A stretch of 8,711 bases of DNA from Acidobacteriota bacterium (GTDB lineage Bacteria; Acidobacteriota; Vicinamibacteria; Vicinamibacterales; UBA823): the NCBI GenBank assembly GCA_002714165.1, contig PAWT01000022.1, positions 26,773-35,483 on the forward strand. The letters run 5' to 3'. A program made the translations under genes and the position numbers. Under the pieces are notes generated by a model. That model was not told the DNA's origin. It made no database searches and saw nothing but the letters and a program-made list of their open reading frames with translations. Of the stretch, positions 1-7,414 are shown piece after piece. Every line of letters begins with the position of its first letter. The first letter of the stretch is position 1.

Positions 1-1205
1 AGACGATCGGGTATGGCTGCAACGCCGGGCAGTGTTCGCCCGCCGAGAAATTCTAATGAAGCACCGCCACCTGTCGAGATGTGAGAAATGTGATCTTTAA
101 CGCCTAACCCAGCTATTGCCGCGATAGAGTCACCGCCACCAACGATAGTGGTGCCATTGACGGCCGCGACGGCAGTGGCAACACCTTTTGTACCATTAGC
201 AAAAACATCGGTTTCAAAGATGCCCATTGGCCCATTCCAGACCACAGTACTTGCTCCAGCGAGGATGCTCGAATAATGTTCCACAGTTTTCGGCCCAATA
301 TCGACTCCCAGTCGGTTGCCGATTGCTGGATTGTCCACCTCAAGCACTTCGTTTGCTCCCGAACCATCAGTCTTGAATGTCACGACATGATCCACTGGGA
401 GTTCGAATGAAATATCTCGAGTTTTGACTCTACTCATGATGTGTCGTGCTGTTTCCAAAAGTTCATTCTCGACTAATGACTGGCCAACAGGAAGCCCCAG
501 TTCTTTCAAGAAAGTGTAGGCCATGGCGCCACCAATAAGTAATGTGTCGGCACGTTCGACCAGATTGTGAATTACGTCAATCTTACTAGACACCTTCGCG
601 CCACCGATCAGAGCCACGAACGGCCGTTCTGGATCGTCAAGTACCCGCCCTAGGTAATTGAGCTCAGCTGCCATTAGGAGTCCAATGCCTACTTCGTTCA
701 AATATTGTGTAATCCCCTCAGTTGACGCGTGGGCTCGATGTGCGGCACCGAAGGCGTCATTCACGTAAATGTCAGCGAGGTCAGCGAGTGCCTCAGCAAA
801 CTCCGGAGCGTTGGTTTCTTCTCCCTTGTGAAACCTAAGGTTTTCGAGGAGCACGACGTTACCAGGTTTTGTATCAGCGATGATTCTCTGCGCGGATGCC
901 CCGATTGTTTCTTCAGCGAACTTAACGGGCCTCTTGAGGAGCTCAGACAGACGTGCGGCGACGGGACGTAACGTAAGAGCATCGCACCGATGACCTCTCG
1001 GCCGTCCGAGATGTGATGCGAGAATGACAGTGGCGTTTCTCGTGAGCGCGTAGCGAATGGTTGGAAGCGATGCTCTGATCCGGGTATCGTCGGTAATTTT
1101 TCCGTCGACGATCGGAACGTTGAAATCGACCCGAATGAAGACCCGCCTGCTGGCGATGTCGAGGTCTTCGATAGTTCTCTTACGGAGACGAGTAGCCTCA
1201 GCCAT
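1..1205 (-). CDS. pgk: Phosphoglycerate kinase, 3' end cut by window edge
   Basis: Phosphoglycerate kinase makes ATP and 3-phosphoglycerate from 1,3-bisphosphoglycerate and ADP in the cytosol (reversible; glycolysis and gluconeogenesis). The minus-strand frame is open from an ATG at 1205-1203 to the left edge, 401 codons, with no stop reached. Visible family motifs are VDFNVP (residues 26-31), SHLGRP (64-69), ENLRFHKGEE (121-130), NDAFGAAHRAHAST (149-162), IGGAKVSSKID (200-210), NGPMGIFE (324-331), the nucleotide-site GGGDS (356-360) and STGGGASLEFL (377-387). The family is usually about 390-400 residues and the last motif lies near the C-terminus, so only a few codons and the stop are missing. 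A TGA codon lies directly before the ATG in frame, so no longer start is possible. No clear Shine-Dalgarno is seen in the 18 nt separating it from gap, so translation is probably coupled to gap. The identification is firm. Confidence 0.97.
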   Translation of the reverse strand, partial: MAEATRLRKRTIEDLDIASRRVFIRVDFNVPIVDGKITDDTRIRASLPTIRYALTRNATVILASHLGRPRGHRCDALTLRPVAARLSELLKRPVKFAEETIGASAQRIIADTKPGNVVLLENLRFHKGEETNAPEFAEALADLADIYVNDAFGAAHRAHASTEGITQYLNEVGIGLLMAAELNYLGRVLDDPERPFVALIGGAKVSSKIDVIHNLVERADTLLIGGAMAYTFLKELGLPVGQSLVENELLETARHIMSRVKTRDISFELPVDHVVTFKTDGSGANEVLEVDNPAIGNRLGVDIGPKTVEHYSSILAGASTVVWNGPMGIFETDVFANGTKGVATAVAAVNGTTIVGGGDSIAAIAGLGVKDHISHISTGGGASLEFLGGRTLPGVAAIPDR

Positions 1206-1223
1206 TCACGCGGGGCCAGAAAT

Positions 1224-2270
<1,047 letters not shown>

Positions 2271-2296
2271 TCAGTCTTCACCGGTGTAAAAATAGC

Positions 2297-2326
2297 ATTT
2301 TAGTTAACGATCTTGCGAATGGTCAA
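2297..2326 (-). promoter_or_regulatory. Predicted sigma70-type promoter for gap-pgk
   Basis: On the minus strand there is a -35 box TTGACC (2326-2321, 5 of 6 consensus bases), an 18-nt spacer, and a -10 box TAAAAT (2302-2297, 5 of 6). Transcription would begin near 2290, giving a leader of about 58 nt before the gap ATG. It overlaps the oppositely directed waaA promoter. This is a consensus match by eye, with no experimental support. Confidence 0.6.
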
Positions 2327-2341
2327 ACTGATGGCTATACT
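2313..2341 (+). promoter_or_regulatory. Predicted sigma70-type promoter for the waaA-rfaE2 run
   Basis: On the plus strand there is a -35 box TTGCGA (2313-2318, 4 of 6), an optimal 17-nt spacer, and a -10 box TATACT (2336-2341, 5 of 6). The start of transcription would fall near 2348, about 70 nt before the preferred waaA start. It is the only good promoter seen for the plus-strand genes, whose other junctions are 48 nt or less. Its -35 lies inside the spacer of the divergent gap promoter. Confidence 0.55.
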
Positions 2342-2354
2342 CGACCGACGTCGA
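2341..2354. repeat. Short inverted repeat at the predicted waaA transcription start
   Basis: TCGAC (2341-2345) and GTCGA (2350-2354) form 5-bp arms around a 4-nt centre, and the overlapping 8-mer CGACGTCG (2346-2353) is a perfect palindrome. The repeat lies across the predicted +1 of the waaA promoter, a place where a repressor or a 5' leader hairpin could act. It is short enough to occur by chance, so a regulatory role is speculative. Confidence 0.25.
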
Positions 2355-2406
2355 AGAGATGGCGTTGCTGCACCGAACAGGCCAGCGTGTGGCTATTAAC
2401 GGGTGC

Positions 2407-2410
2407 AGGG
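2407..2410 (+). promoter_or_regulatory. Ribosome binding site supporting the waaA start at 2419
   Basis: AGGG lies 8 nt before the ATG at 2419. The upstream in-frame ATG at 2359 has only a purine run touching the start codon and would leave a leader of about 11 nt from the predicted promoter, so the downstream start is preferred. Confidence 0.45.
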
Positions 2411-2418
2411 CATCTCCG

Positions 2419-3762
2419 ATGTACCTCATTTATAGTCTGCTAACGTTCGCATTCTTCGTGACAGTGTCGCCGTATTTTGGCTATCAGGCACTGCGCTACC
2501 GTAAGTACGTTAACAGTTTTTGGCAGCGGCTTGGATACCTTCCGGTGTCTCTTAATGTTGACGCCGAATCATCCATCTGGATTCACGCCGTCTCGGTTGG
2601 TGAGGTGTTGACCGCACGTGCACTATTGCCAGAGCTCAGAGAAAGATACCCGTCGCTTCGGTTGTTCATGTCAACGACGACGATGACCGGTCAACGATTG
2701 GCACGCGAGAATCTGCAAGGACTCGATGGCGTCTTTTACTTTCCATTCGACCTGAATTTCATCGTGAACAGGACATTGCGGCTGGTGAAGCCCAAACTGT
2801 TTATCATGATGGAAACAGAAATTTGGCCAAACCTGTTACGAGCGTGTCATCGTTACGATGTTAAGACGATTCTAGTAAATGGTCGGATCTCCTCCCGGTC
2901 GTATCCCCGCTACCGCGCTATCAGACCGTTGTTCTGTAAGGTCTTGGCCCACGTCGATCGTTTTTGCATGCAAGGAAACGAATCATCGAGACGCCTGATT
3001 GAGCTTGGCGCGGATCCCGGGCGCGTGACCGTAACTGGAACCTTGAAGTTCGACTCATTGGAAACCCCGGCAGCGCGACCAGGTCTTCAGATGAAGGACC
3101 GTGTGTTGCGATATTTTAGAATTAGCGATCTTCGTCACGTGGTCGTTGCGGCGAGTACACTGCGCGGCGAGGAGGAGCCTGTTTTGCGGGCTTTCGCCAA
3201 GATTAAGCTCGACACAGCAGACGCCCTTCTCATCATTGCCCCCCGACATCCTGAGCGTTTCGACGAAGTTGTTCGAATGGTGGATTCAGCAGGATTCTCG
3301 GCTGCCCGCCGAACAGACCTTCCCATCGATAGTGAGCCCCGCGTCGATGTCGTGGTCCTTGACACGATTGGCGAGCTTGCGCGCCTCTACCAAATTGCGA
3401 CAGTCGTTTTTGTGGGAGGGAGTCTAGTCGATGTTGGGGGGCACAACATTTTGGAGCCTGCCATTTTTGGTAAGCCGATCGTTTTCGGACCTTGGATGCA
3501 GAATTTCAAGGAGGTGGCCGAAACATTCTTGGCAGCCAACGGTGCCTGCCAAGTGCAGTCTGGTGATGAACTTGAAGAGACACTACAGGCATTGCTTAAC
3601 GATCCAGTGCGTCGAGCTGGGCTCGGTGCTACTGCTCGAGCGCTTGTCGAGTCGAATCGCGGTGCCAAGGAACGGAGCCTTGAGGTAATCCAAGAGCTTT
3701 TACCTCCCGTAGACTCAGAAACCTCTGTAAGGGTGGTGAGCCCCTCCCGTTTTGCTCCGTAA
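2419..3762 (+). CDS. waaA: 3-deoxy-D-manno-octulosonic acid (Kdo) transferase
   Basis: WaaA/KdtA (glycosyltransferase family 30) moves Kdo from CMP-Kdo to lipid IVA, the first core sugar step, on the cytoplasmic face of the inner membrane. From the 2419 start the protein has 447 residues, slightly longer than the usual ~420-430. A hydrophobic N-terminal anchor (about residues 1-20) is followed by the GT-B N-domain with WIHAVSVGEV (54-63), where Glu62 matches the family's catalytic acidic residue. STTTMTGQ (85-92) and ETEIWPNLL (132-140) follow. The C-domain has APRHPERFD (274-282) and the CMP-Kdo-site motif GGHNILEP (340-347). An in-frame ATG at 2359 would add 20 polar residues before the anchor. 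The family normally starts at the anchor and the ribosome site favours 2419, so I chose that. It leads the run of LPS genes; lpxK follows after 18 nt. Whether one or two Kdo units are added cannot be told from sequence. Confidence 0.95.
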   Translation: MYLIYSLLTFAFFVTVSPYFGYQALRYRKYVNSFWQRLGYLPVSLNVDAESSIWIHAVSVGEVLTARALLPELRERYPSLRLFMSTTTMTGQRLARENLQGLDGVFYFPFDLNFIVNRTLRLVKPKLFIMMETEIWPNLLRACHRYDVKTILVNGRISSRSYPRYRAIRPLFCKVLAHVDRFCMQGNESSRRLIELGADPGRVTVTGTLKFDSLETPAARPGLQMKDRVLRYFRISDLRHVVVAASTLRGEEEPVLRAFAKIKLDTADALLIIAPRHPERFDEVVRMVDSAGFSAARRTDLPIDSEPRVDVVVLDTIGELARLYQIATVVFVGGSLVDVGGHNILEPAIFGKPIVFGPWMQNFKEVAETFLAANGACQVQSGDELEETLQALLNDPVRRAGLGATARALVESNRGAKERSLEVIQELLPPVDSETSVRVVSPSRFAP

Positions 3763-3780
3763 TAAGTTGTCTGAGGTTGT

Positions 3781-4806
3781 GTGCAGCTAATTGATTCACT
3801 GTATGCGGTAGTTGCTCGACAGAGACGCCGGTGGTACGAAGCAACCCCGACGCGTCGCCGACGTTTGAAGCAGCCTGTGGTGAGCATCGGCAGTCTCTCT
3901 GTTGGAGGGAGTGGTAAGACGCCAGTCGCGGCCTTTGTAGCGACGTTGCTTCGGGATGCCGGTGAACGACCAGCTATTCTCAGTCGGGGCTACGGTCGGC
4001 AAAAAGCAGTAGATGGAGTTACGGTGGTTCGTGATGTCGATGGGATCCTGGCGGACATAGGGCAAGCGGGCGACGAGCCAATGATGCTGGCGCATGCACT
4101 GGATAGAGTGGTAGTCGCCGTTTCCTCCGAACGTTACTTAGCAGGTCACTTTGCAGAGGCTCGACTTGGAGCTACGGTCCACGTTCTCGATGATGGATTT
4201 CAGCACGTGCAACTTGAACGGGATGTTGACATTTTGGTGATGCAGGCGGGGGAGTTCGACGGTCAGTCAACGCTGCCGTCAGGTCGACTTCGCGAACCGC
4301 TGGGAGTGGCAGTTCGAGCGCACGCATTGTTAATAAGTGGCGCTACGAGGAGTGAAGCGGAGGTCGCCGGTGCCCGTCTTGGTGTGTCTACTGTGTTTGA
4401 GTTTACTCGCCGATTGGCTGGACCGGTTGATATCGACCCGAGCAAGCCAAGAGTTCCACTCACTTCAGAGACGCGGGTGTTGTGCGTGGCTGGCATCGCC
4501 CAGCCAGAACGATTCTTCGAAGACGTGCGGGCAACGGGCGTGACGGTTGTTTGTGAGTTACGGTATTCTGACCACCATCCGTTTTCTGTAGACGACATTC
4601 GAGATATTGAGAGGAAGGTAAACACCACACGCGTGGACCTAGTTCTCACCACAGAAAAAGACCTTGTGCGGTTACGACAGTACCAACCGCTACCATTCAC
4701 TGTGGCTGCACTGCCACTATTTGTCGAAATGGTGTCAGAGAGCACGTTTCGATCTTGGCTACTGGCGCGAGTGGAATCAGCTCGTCGTGAGCGGCTGCGT
4801 GGGTAA
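3781..4806 (+). CDS. lpxK: Tetraacyldisaccharide 4'-kinase (lipid A 4'-kinase)
   Basis: LpxK phosphorylates the 4' position of the tetraacyldisaccharide-1-phosphate with ATP to give lipid IVA, the acceptor of the upstream WaaA. It is peripheral or anchored at the inner membrane. The 341 residues fit the family. An N-terminal segment (1-30) rich in Arg precedes the P-loop GSLSVGGSGKTP (37-48, Lys46-Thr47). Then come LSRGYGR (67-73), GDEPMMLA (97-104), the metal/nucleotide region LDDGFQH (136-142), LPSGRLREP (165-173), DHHPF (264-268) and the C-terminal TTEKDLVRL (290-298). The GTG start is the first possible codon after an in-frame TGA and follows GAGG by 4 nt, a rather short spacing. The stop overlaps the next start by one base (TAATG). 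The identification is firm. Confidence 0.96.
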   Translation: MQLIDSLYAVVARQRRRWYEATPTRRRRLKQPVVSIGSLSVGGSGKTPVAAFVATLLRDAGERPAILSRGYGRQKAVDGVTVVRDVDGILADIGQAGDEPMMLAHALDRVVVAVSSERYLAGHFAEARLGATVHVLDDGFQHVQLERDVDILVMQAGEFDGQSTLPSGRLREPLGVAVRAHALLISGATRSEAEVAGARLGVSTVFEFTRRLAGPVDIDPSKPRVPLTSETRVLCVAGIAQPERFFEDVRATGVTVVCELRYSDHHPFSVDDIRDIERKVNTTRVDLVLTTEKDLVRLRQYQPLPFTVAALPLFVEMVSESTFRSWLLARVESARRERLRG

Positions 4807-5738
4807 TGGACGGCCACAGCGCGATTCGTTATCGCTGTGAGTACGTGGCACTCGTCGTCATTGCGATGATTGTCGGGGTGCTACCGTGGTCTTTCACCCG
4901 GTGGGCTGGCCGGGCTCTTGGACAGGCCTTTTATTTGTTGTTCCATTCGCGTCGCCGATTAGCGATTGAAAACTTACAAACAGCCTTTCCAAACCGAAGC
5001 TCTGCTGAATGTCGAGCTTTAGCTCGTTCCACTTTCCACCATTTCGGTCGATTCGTCGCTGATCTCCTAAAATTCCGAACGCTGTCGCCCAATGCGATGC
5101 TCGACTTGATTGAGGTGTCAGGTGCAGAGCGCGTCGAGAAAGCACAAGCTTCTGGCAAGGGCATCCTGTTTATTACTGGACACTTCGGATTTTGGGAAAT
5201 CCAAGCGCTGGCTCACGCCCTTAAGTTTGAGCCGATGTCGGTCATGGCGAGAGCGCTCGACAATCCTCATGCGCACAAGTTTCTGGAGCGCATCCGCGTT
5301 TCCACGGGCAATGTGGTGATCTATCGTCGTGGCACATTGCGAAGAGTGTTCAAAACTCTTCGCCAGAATGGTGCGGTGGGCATTCCTATCGACCAGCACG
5401 TCCAAAGTCGAGACGCGGTTTACGTTAAATTTTTCAACCGTACTGTTGCGACAACCGCCGCCCTGGCAGTTTTGGCGGCGCGTACCGGTGCGCCAGTGAT
5501 TCCCTTGTTTGCCTTACCCCTGAATGATGGACGGTATCGTCTGGTGTACGAGCCGGTGGTCCCACCACCCGAGAACGAGACTCCAGAGGCCCTGCTTGCA
5601 TTCACCCAGCGGTGTACGAATGTGCTTGAGACCTACGTGAGGCGACACCCCAGTTTGTGGTTGTGGATGCATCGGCGGTGGCGGGACGAAGAGTCCGAGT
5701 TTAAAGAGACTGATGGCGTGTTTCCAACGGCTCAGTAA
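4806..5738 (+). CDS. lpxL: Late lipid A acyltransferase, LpxL/HtrB family
   Basis: Inner-membrane acyltransferase of the lysophospholipid acyltransferase type, expected to move an acyl chain from acyl-ACP to Kdo-lipid IVA. The 310-residue length is normal. A hydrophobic segment at about 12-30 acts as membrane anchor. The catalytic H-x4-E motif is in TGHFGFWE (His126, Glu131). PIDQHVQ, then FFNR (a conserved substrate-site stretch), ARTGAPVIP and the C-terminal WLWMHRRWR support the family. The ATG overlaps the lpxK stop by one base and no separate Shine-Dalgarno is seen, so translational coupling with lpxK is likely. Only one such gene is present here, so sequence does not decide whether it is the LpxL- or LpxM-type (first or second) transferase, nor its chain length. 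The gene symbol is therefore by family and position. Confidence 0.88.
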   Translation: MDGHSAIRYRCEYVALVVIAMIVGVLPWSFTRWAGRALGQAFYLLFHSRRRLAIENLQTAFPNRSSAECRALARSTFHHFGRFVADLLKFRTLSPNAMLDLIEVSGAERVEKAQASGKGILFITGHFGFWEIQALAHALKFEPMSVMARALDNPHAHKFLERIRVSTGNVVIYRRGTLRRVFKTLRQNGAVGIPIDQHVQSRDAVYVKFFNRTVATTAALAVLAARTGAPVIPLFALPLNDGRYRLVYEPVVPPPENETPEALLAFTQRCTNVLETYVRRHPSLWLWMHRRWRDEESEFKETDGVFPTAQ

Positions 5739-5770
5739 GAGAGAAGAATAAGAAGCACCTCAATTAAGTA

Positions 5771-5785
5771 GTTCATTTGATGAAT
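5771..5785 (+). repeat. Small hairpin beside the waaF start
   Basis: TTCAT (5772-5776), loop TTG, and ATGAA (5780-5784) pair perfectly, with a possible G-T pair outside (5771 and 5785). The stem ends 1-2 nt before the GTG start of waaF. It is A/T-rich and has no following T-run, so it is not a terminator. It could influence ribosome access to the start. The stem is short and may be chance. Confidence 0.3.
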
Positions 5786-5786
5786 C

Positions 5787-6842
5787 GTGACTGATCCGAA
5801 GCGTGTGTTAATCGTGCTGCCGAACTGGCTCGGGGACATTGTGATGGCGCTGCCATCGGTAGCCGCTGCCCGGAACCATTTTGCTTCTCAACATCTTGCT
5901 GTGGCGTTGCCTAGAGCGATGACGCCGGTTGTCCGAATGCTCACGGGTCTCGACACGGTCGTGTCCCTTGAGGGTGGGCAGGACGGGTTCGCTTCGGACG
6001 TGGCAACTTTGGCTGGCAGAAAATATGACGTTGCAGTTTTATTTCCCAATTCATTTCGCTCGGCATGGATGACGTACCGGGCTGGCATTATGGAGCGTTG
6101 GGGTTACGCAGCTGACTTTAGGAGGTTATTGCTAACCCGAGCCGTCAAGCGACCACGGGAGGGAGGTCATCATTCAAACTATTATCGTACGTTGTTGGGG
6201 AAACTTAAGATTTCGATAGAGGACGATAATGCCAAGCTCGTTGTAACAGACTCGCAGCGGGCTCGTGCCGCGAGGCTTCTCGAGCGGCACAGAGTCGCCT
6301 CTAGTAGACCGATTGTGGTAATGGCGCCGGGTTCGGCGCACGGGCACGCCAAGCAGTGGCTACCTGAGCGGTATGCTGAGGTCGCAAGACGATCAGTGAT
6401 AGAACTGGGCCAATCGGTTGTGTTTGTTGGTGGTATTGACGACCGGCCAGTTGGTCGTGCGATAGAATCCTTCATAACTGAGGCTGGACACGGATTGTCT
6501 GATGAGAGACGGATCGTCAATCTGATTGGGCATACTGACCTTACGGAGCTAATCGGAATACTCGCAAAGTGTGAGGCGTGCGTGTCAAATGATACCGGCG
6601 CGATGCATCTTGCGGCAGTACTCAGCAAGCCCGTGGTTGCGGTGTTCGGGCCTTCGGATGAGCGAGTAACGGCACCGATAGGACCACACGAACTGTTATC
6701 GCACCCTGTCCGGTGTCGTCCCTGTCTACTACGAGATTGTCCGATCGATCATCGCTGTATGACTGGCATCTCGACTAACGATGTTTTCAGTGCTCTCGTG
6801 AGATGCTTAAACTCAAATGAAACAAAAGAGGCATCCTCGTGA
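5787..6842 (+). CDS. waaF: ADP-heptose--LPS heptosyltransferase (WaaF type)
   Basis: Family 9 glycosyltransferase that adds L-glycero-D-manno-heptose from ADP-heptose to the LPS inner core on the cytoplasmic side of the inner membrane. It has 351 residues, normal for the family. The N-terminal PNWLGDIVMALPSV (12-25) carries the conserved Asp17. LFPNSFRSAW (85-94) followed by AGIMERWGY (99-107) is the pattern of heptosyltransferase II rather than WaaC. The ADP-heptose half has APGSAHGHAKQWL (180-192) and SNDTGAMHLAA (267-277), with VFGPSD (286-291). A C-terminal cysteine set (Cys310, 313, 318, 324) is typical of WaaF-like proteins. The GTG start follows an in-frame TGA at 5781-5783, so no longer start exists, and no Shine-Dalgarno is evident. 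The stop overlaps gmhB by 4 nt (GTGA). No waaC is in the window, so the exact acceptor is inferred. Confidence 0.9.
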   Translation: MTDPKRVLIVLPNWLGDIVMALPSVAAARNHFASQHLAVALPRAMTPVVRMLTGLDTVVSLEGGQDGFASDVATLAGRKYDVAVLFPNSFRSAWMTYRAGIMERWGYAADFRRLLLTRAVKRPREGGHHSNYYRTLLGKLKISIEDDNAKLVVTDSQRARAARLLERHRVASSRPIVVMAPGSAHGHAKQWLPERYAEVARRSVIELGQSVVFVGGIDDRPVGRAIESFITEAGHGLSDERRIVNLIGHTDLTELIGILAKCEACVSNDTGAMHLAAVLSKPVVAVFGPSDERVTAPIGPHELLSHPVRCRPCLLRDCPIDHRCMTGISTNDVFSALVRCLNSNETKEASS

Positions 6843-7405
6843 CTCCAGCTGTCTTTCTCGATCGTGATGGCACGTTGATCGAGGAAGTTGGATATCTGGA
6901 CCGGCTTGATCGTATTGTTTTCTATCCATGGAGTATTGATGCGGTAAGACTTCTCAATCGAGCTGGCTTCAAGGTCATCATTGTGACGAACCAGTCGGGT
7001 GTGGCGCGCGGCATGTTCGAGGAATGTTTCGTCGAGGAAGCTCACGAGTTTATCGACGGACGCGTACGTGAGGGCGATGCACTGATCGATCGCTTCTATT
7101 ACTGTCCTCATCATCCGGACGCGCCAATTGAGGCCTATCGTCAGAAGTGTGAATGTAGAAAACCATCCCCCGGCATGGTTCGTCAAGCGCAGCGAGACTT
7201 TCATCTCGACCTTGAACGGTCATTTGTGATCGGCGATCGGTGGCACGATGTTGAATTGGCCCAGTCCTTCGGTGGTCTAGGTGTACTCGTTCGAACGGGC
7301 TACGGTGAGGCCGAGATTGCCAAGCCGAGGCCCAAAGTTAACGCAGCGTTGATCGCACCCGAGCTGATGACCGCGGTTGGATGGATTCTCCGGCGGATCG
7401 CTTAA
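6839..7405 (+). CDS. gmhB: D-glycero-D-manno-heptose-1,7-bisphosphate 7-phosphatase
   Basis: HAD-superfamily phosphatase that removes the 7-phosphate from heptose-1,7-bisphosphate, between the kinase and adenylyltransferase steps of ADP-heptose synthesis, in the cytosol. The 188 residues match the family. Catalytic aspartates are Asp8 and Asp10 in FLDRDGT. Motif II is TNQSGVARG (50-58). The zinc site is Cys89, His91, Cys104 and Cys106 in CPHHPD...CEC, followed by Lys108 in RKPSPGM. Motif IV is IGDRWHD (131-137). GTG overlaps the waaF stop, with GAGG (6828-6831) 7 nt upstream. The anomer preference (LPS versus S-layer/GDP-heptose branch) is not proven by sequence, but its place beside waaF and an adenylyltransferase points to the ADP-heptose (beta) branch. 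Confidence 0.94.
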   Translation: MTPAVFLDRDGTLIEEVGYLDRLDRIVFYPWSIDAVRLLNRAGFKVIIVTNQSGVARGMFEECFVEEAHEFIDGRVREGDALIDRFYYCPHHPDAPIEAYRQKCECRKPSPGMVRQAQRDFHLDLERSFVIGDRWHDVELAQSFGGLGVLVRTGYGEAEIAKPRPKVNAALIAPELMTAVGWILRRIA

Positions 7406-7414
7406 GGGACTGAT

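Noticed and set aside
1..1205. The pgk region might be frameshifted, since no complete gene with a stop appears there.
   Set aside because: Translating the minus strand from 1205 gives 401 uninterrupted codons with every Pgk motif in order. The gene only lacks its stop because the window ends.
1206..1223. A separate promoter for pgk in the gap-pgk gap.
   Set aside because: Eighteen nucleotides are too few for a full promoter and no -10-like box is placed suitably; co-transcription with gap explains it.
3387..3887. Antisense open frame of 166 codons opposite the waaA end and lpxK start.
   Set aside because: The composition is that of a shadow frame and it crosses the junction of two well-supported genes.
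4263..4817. Antisense open frame of 184 codons opposite lpxK.
   Set aside because: It covers a strongly conserved lpxK coding stretch, its product is Ser/Thr/Arg-rich without motifs, and no ribosome site or promoter is evident.
5739..5786. A terminator separating lpxL from waaF.
   Set aside because: The only hairpin is a 5-bp A/T-rich stem with no T-run after it, so it does not look like an intrinsic terminator.
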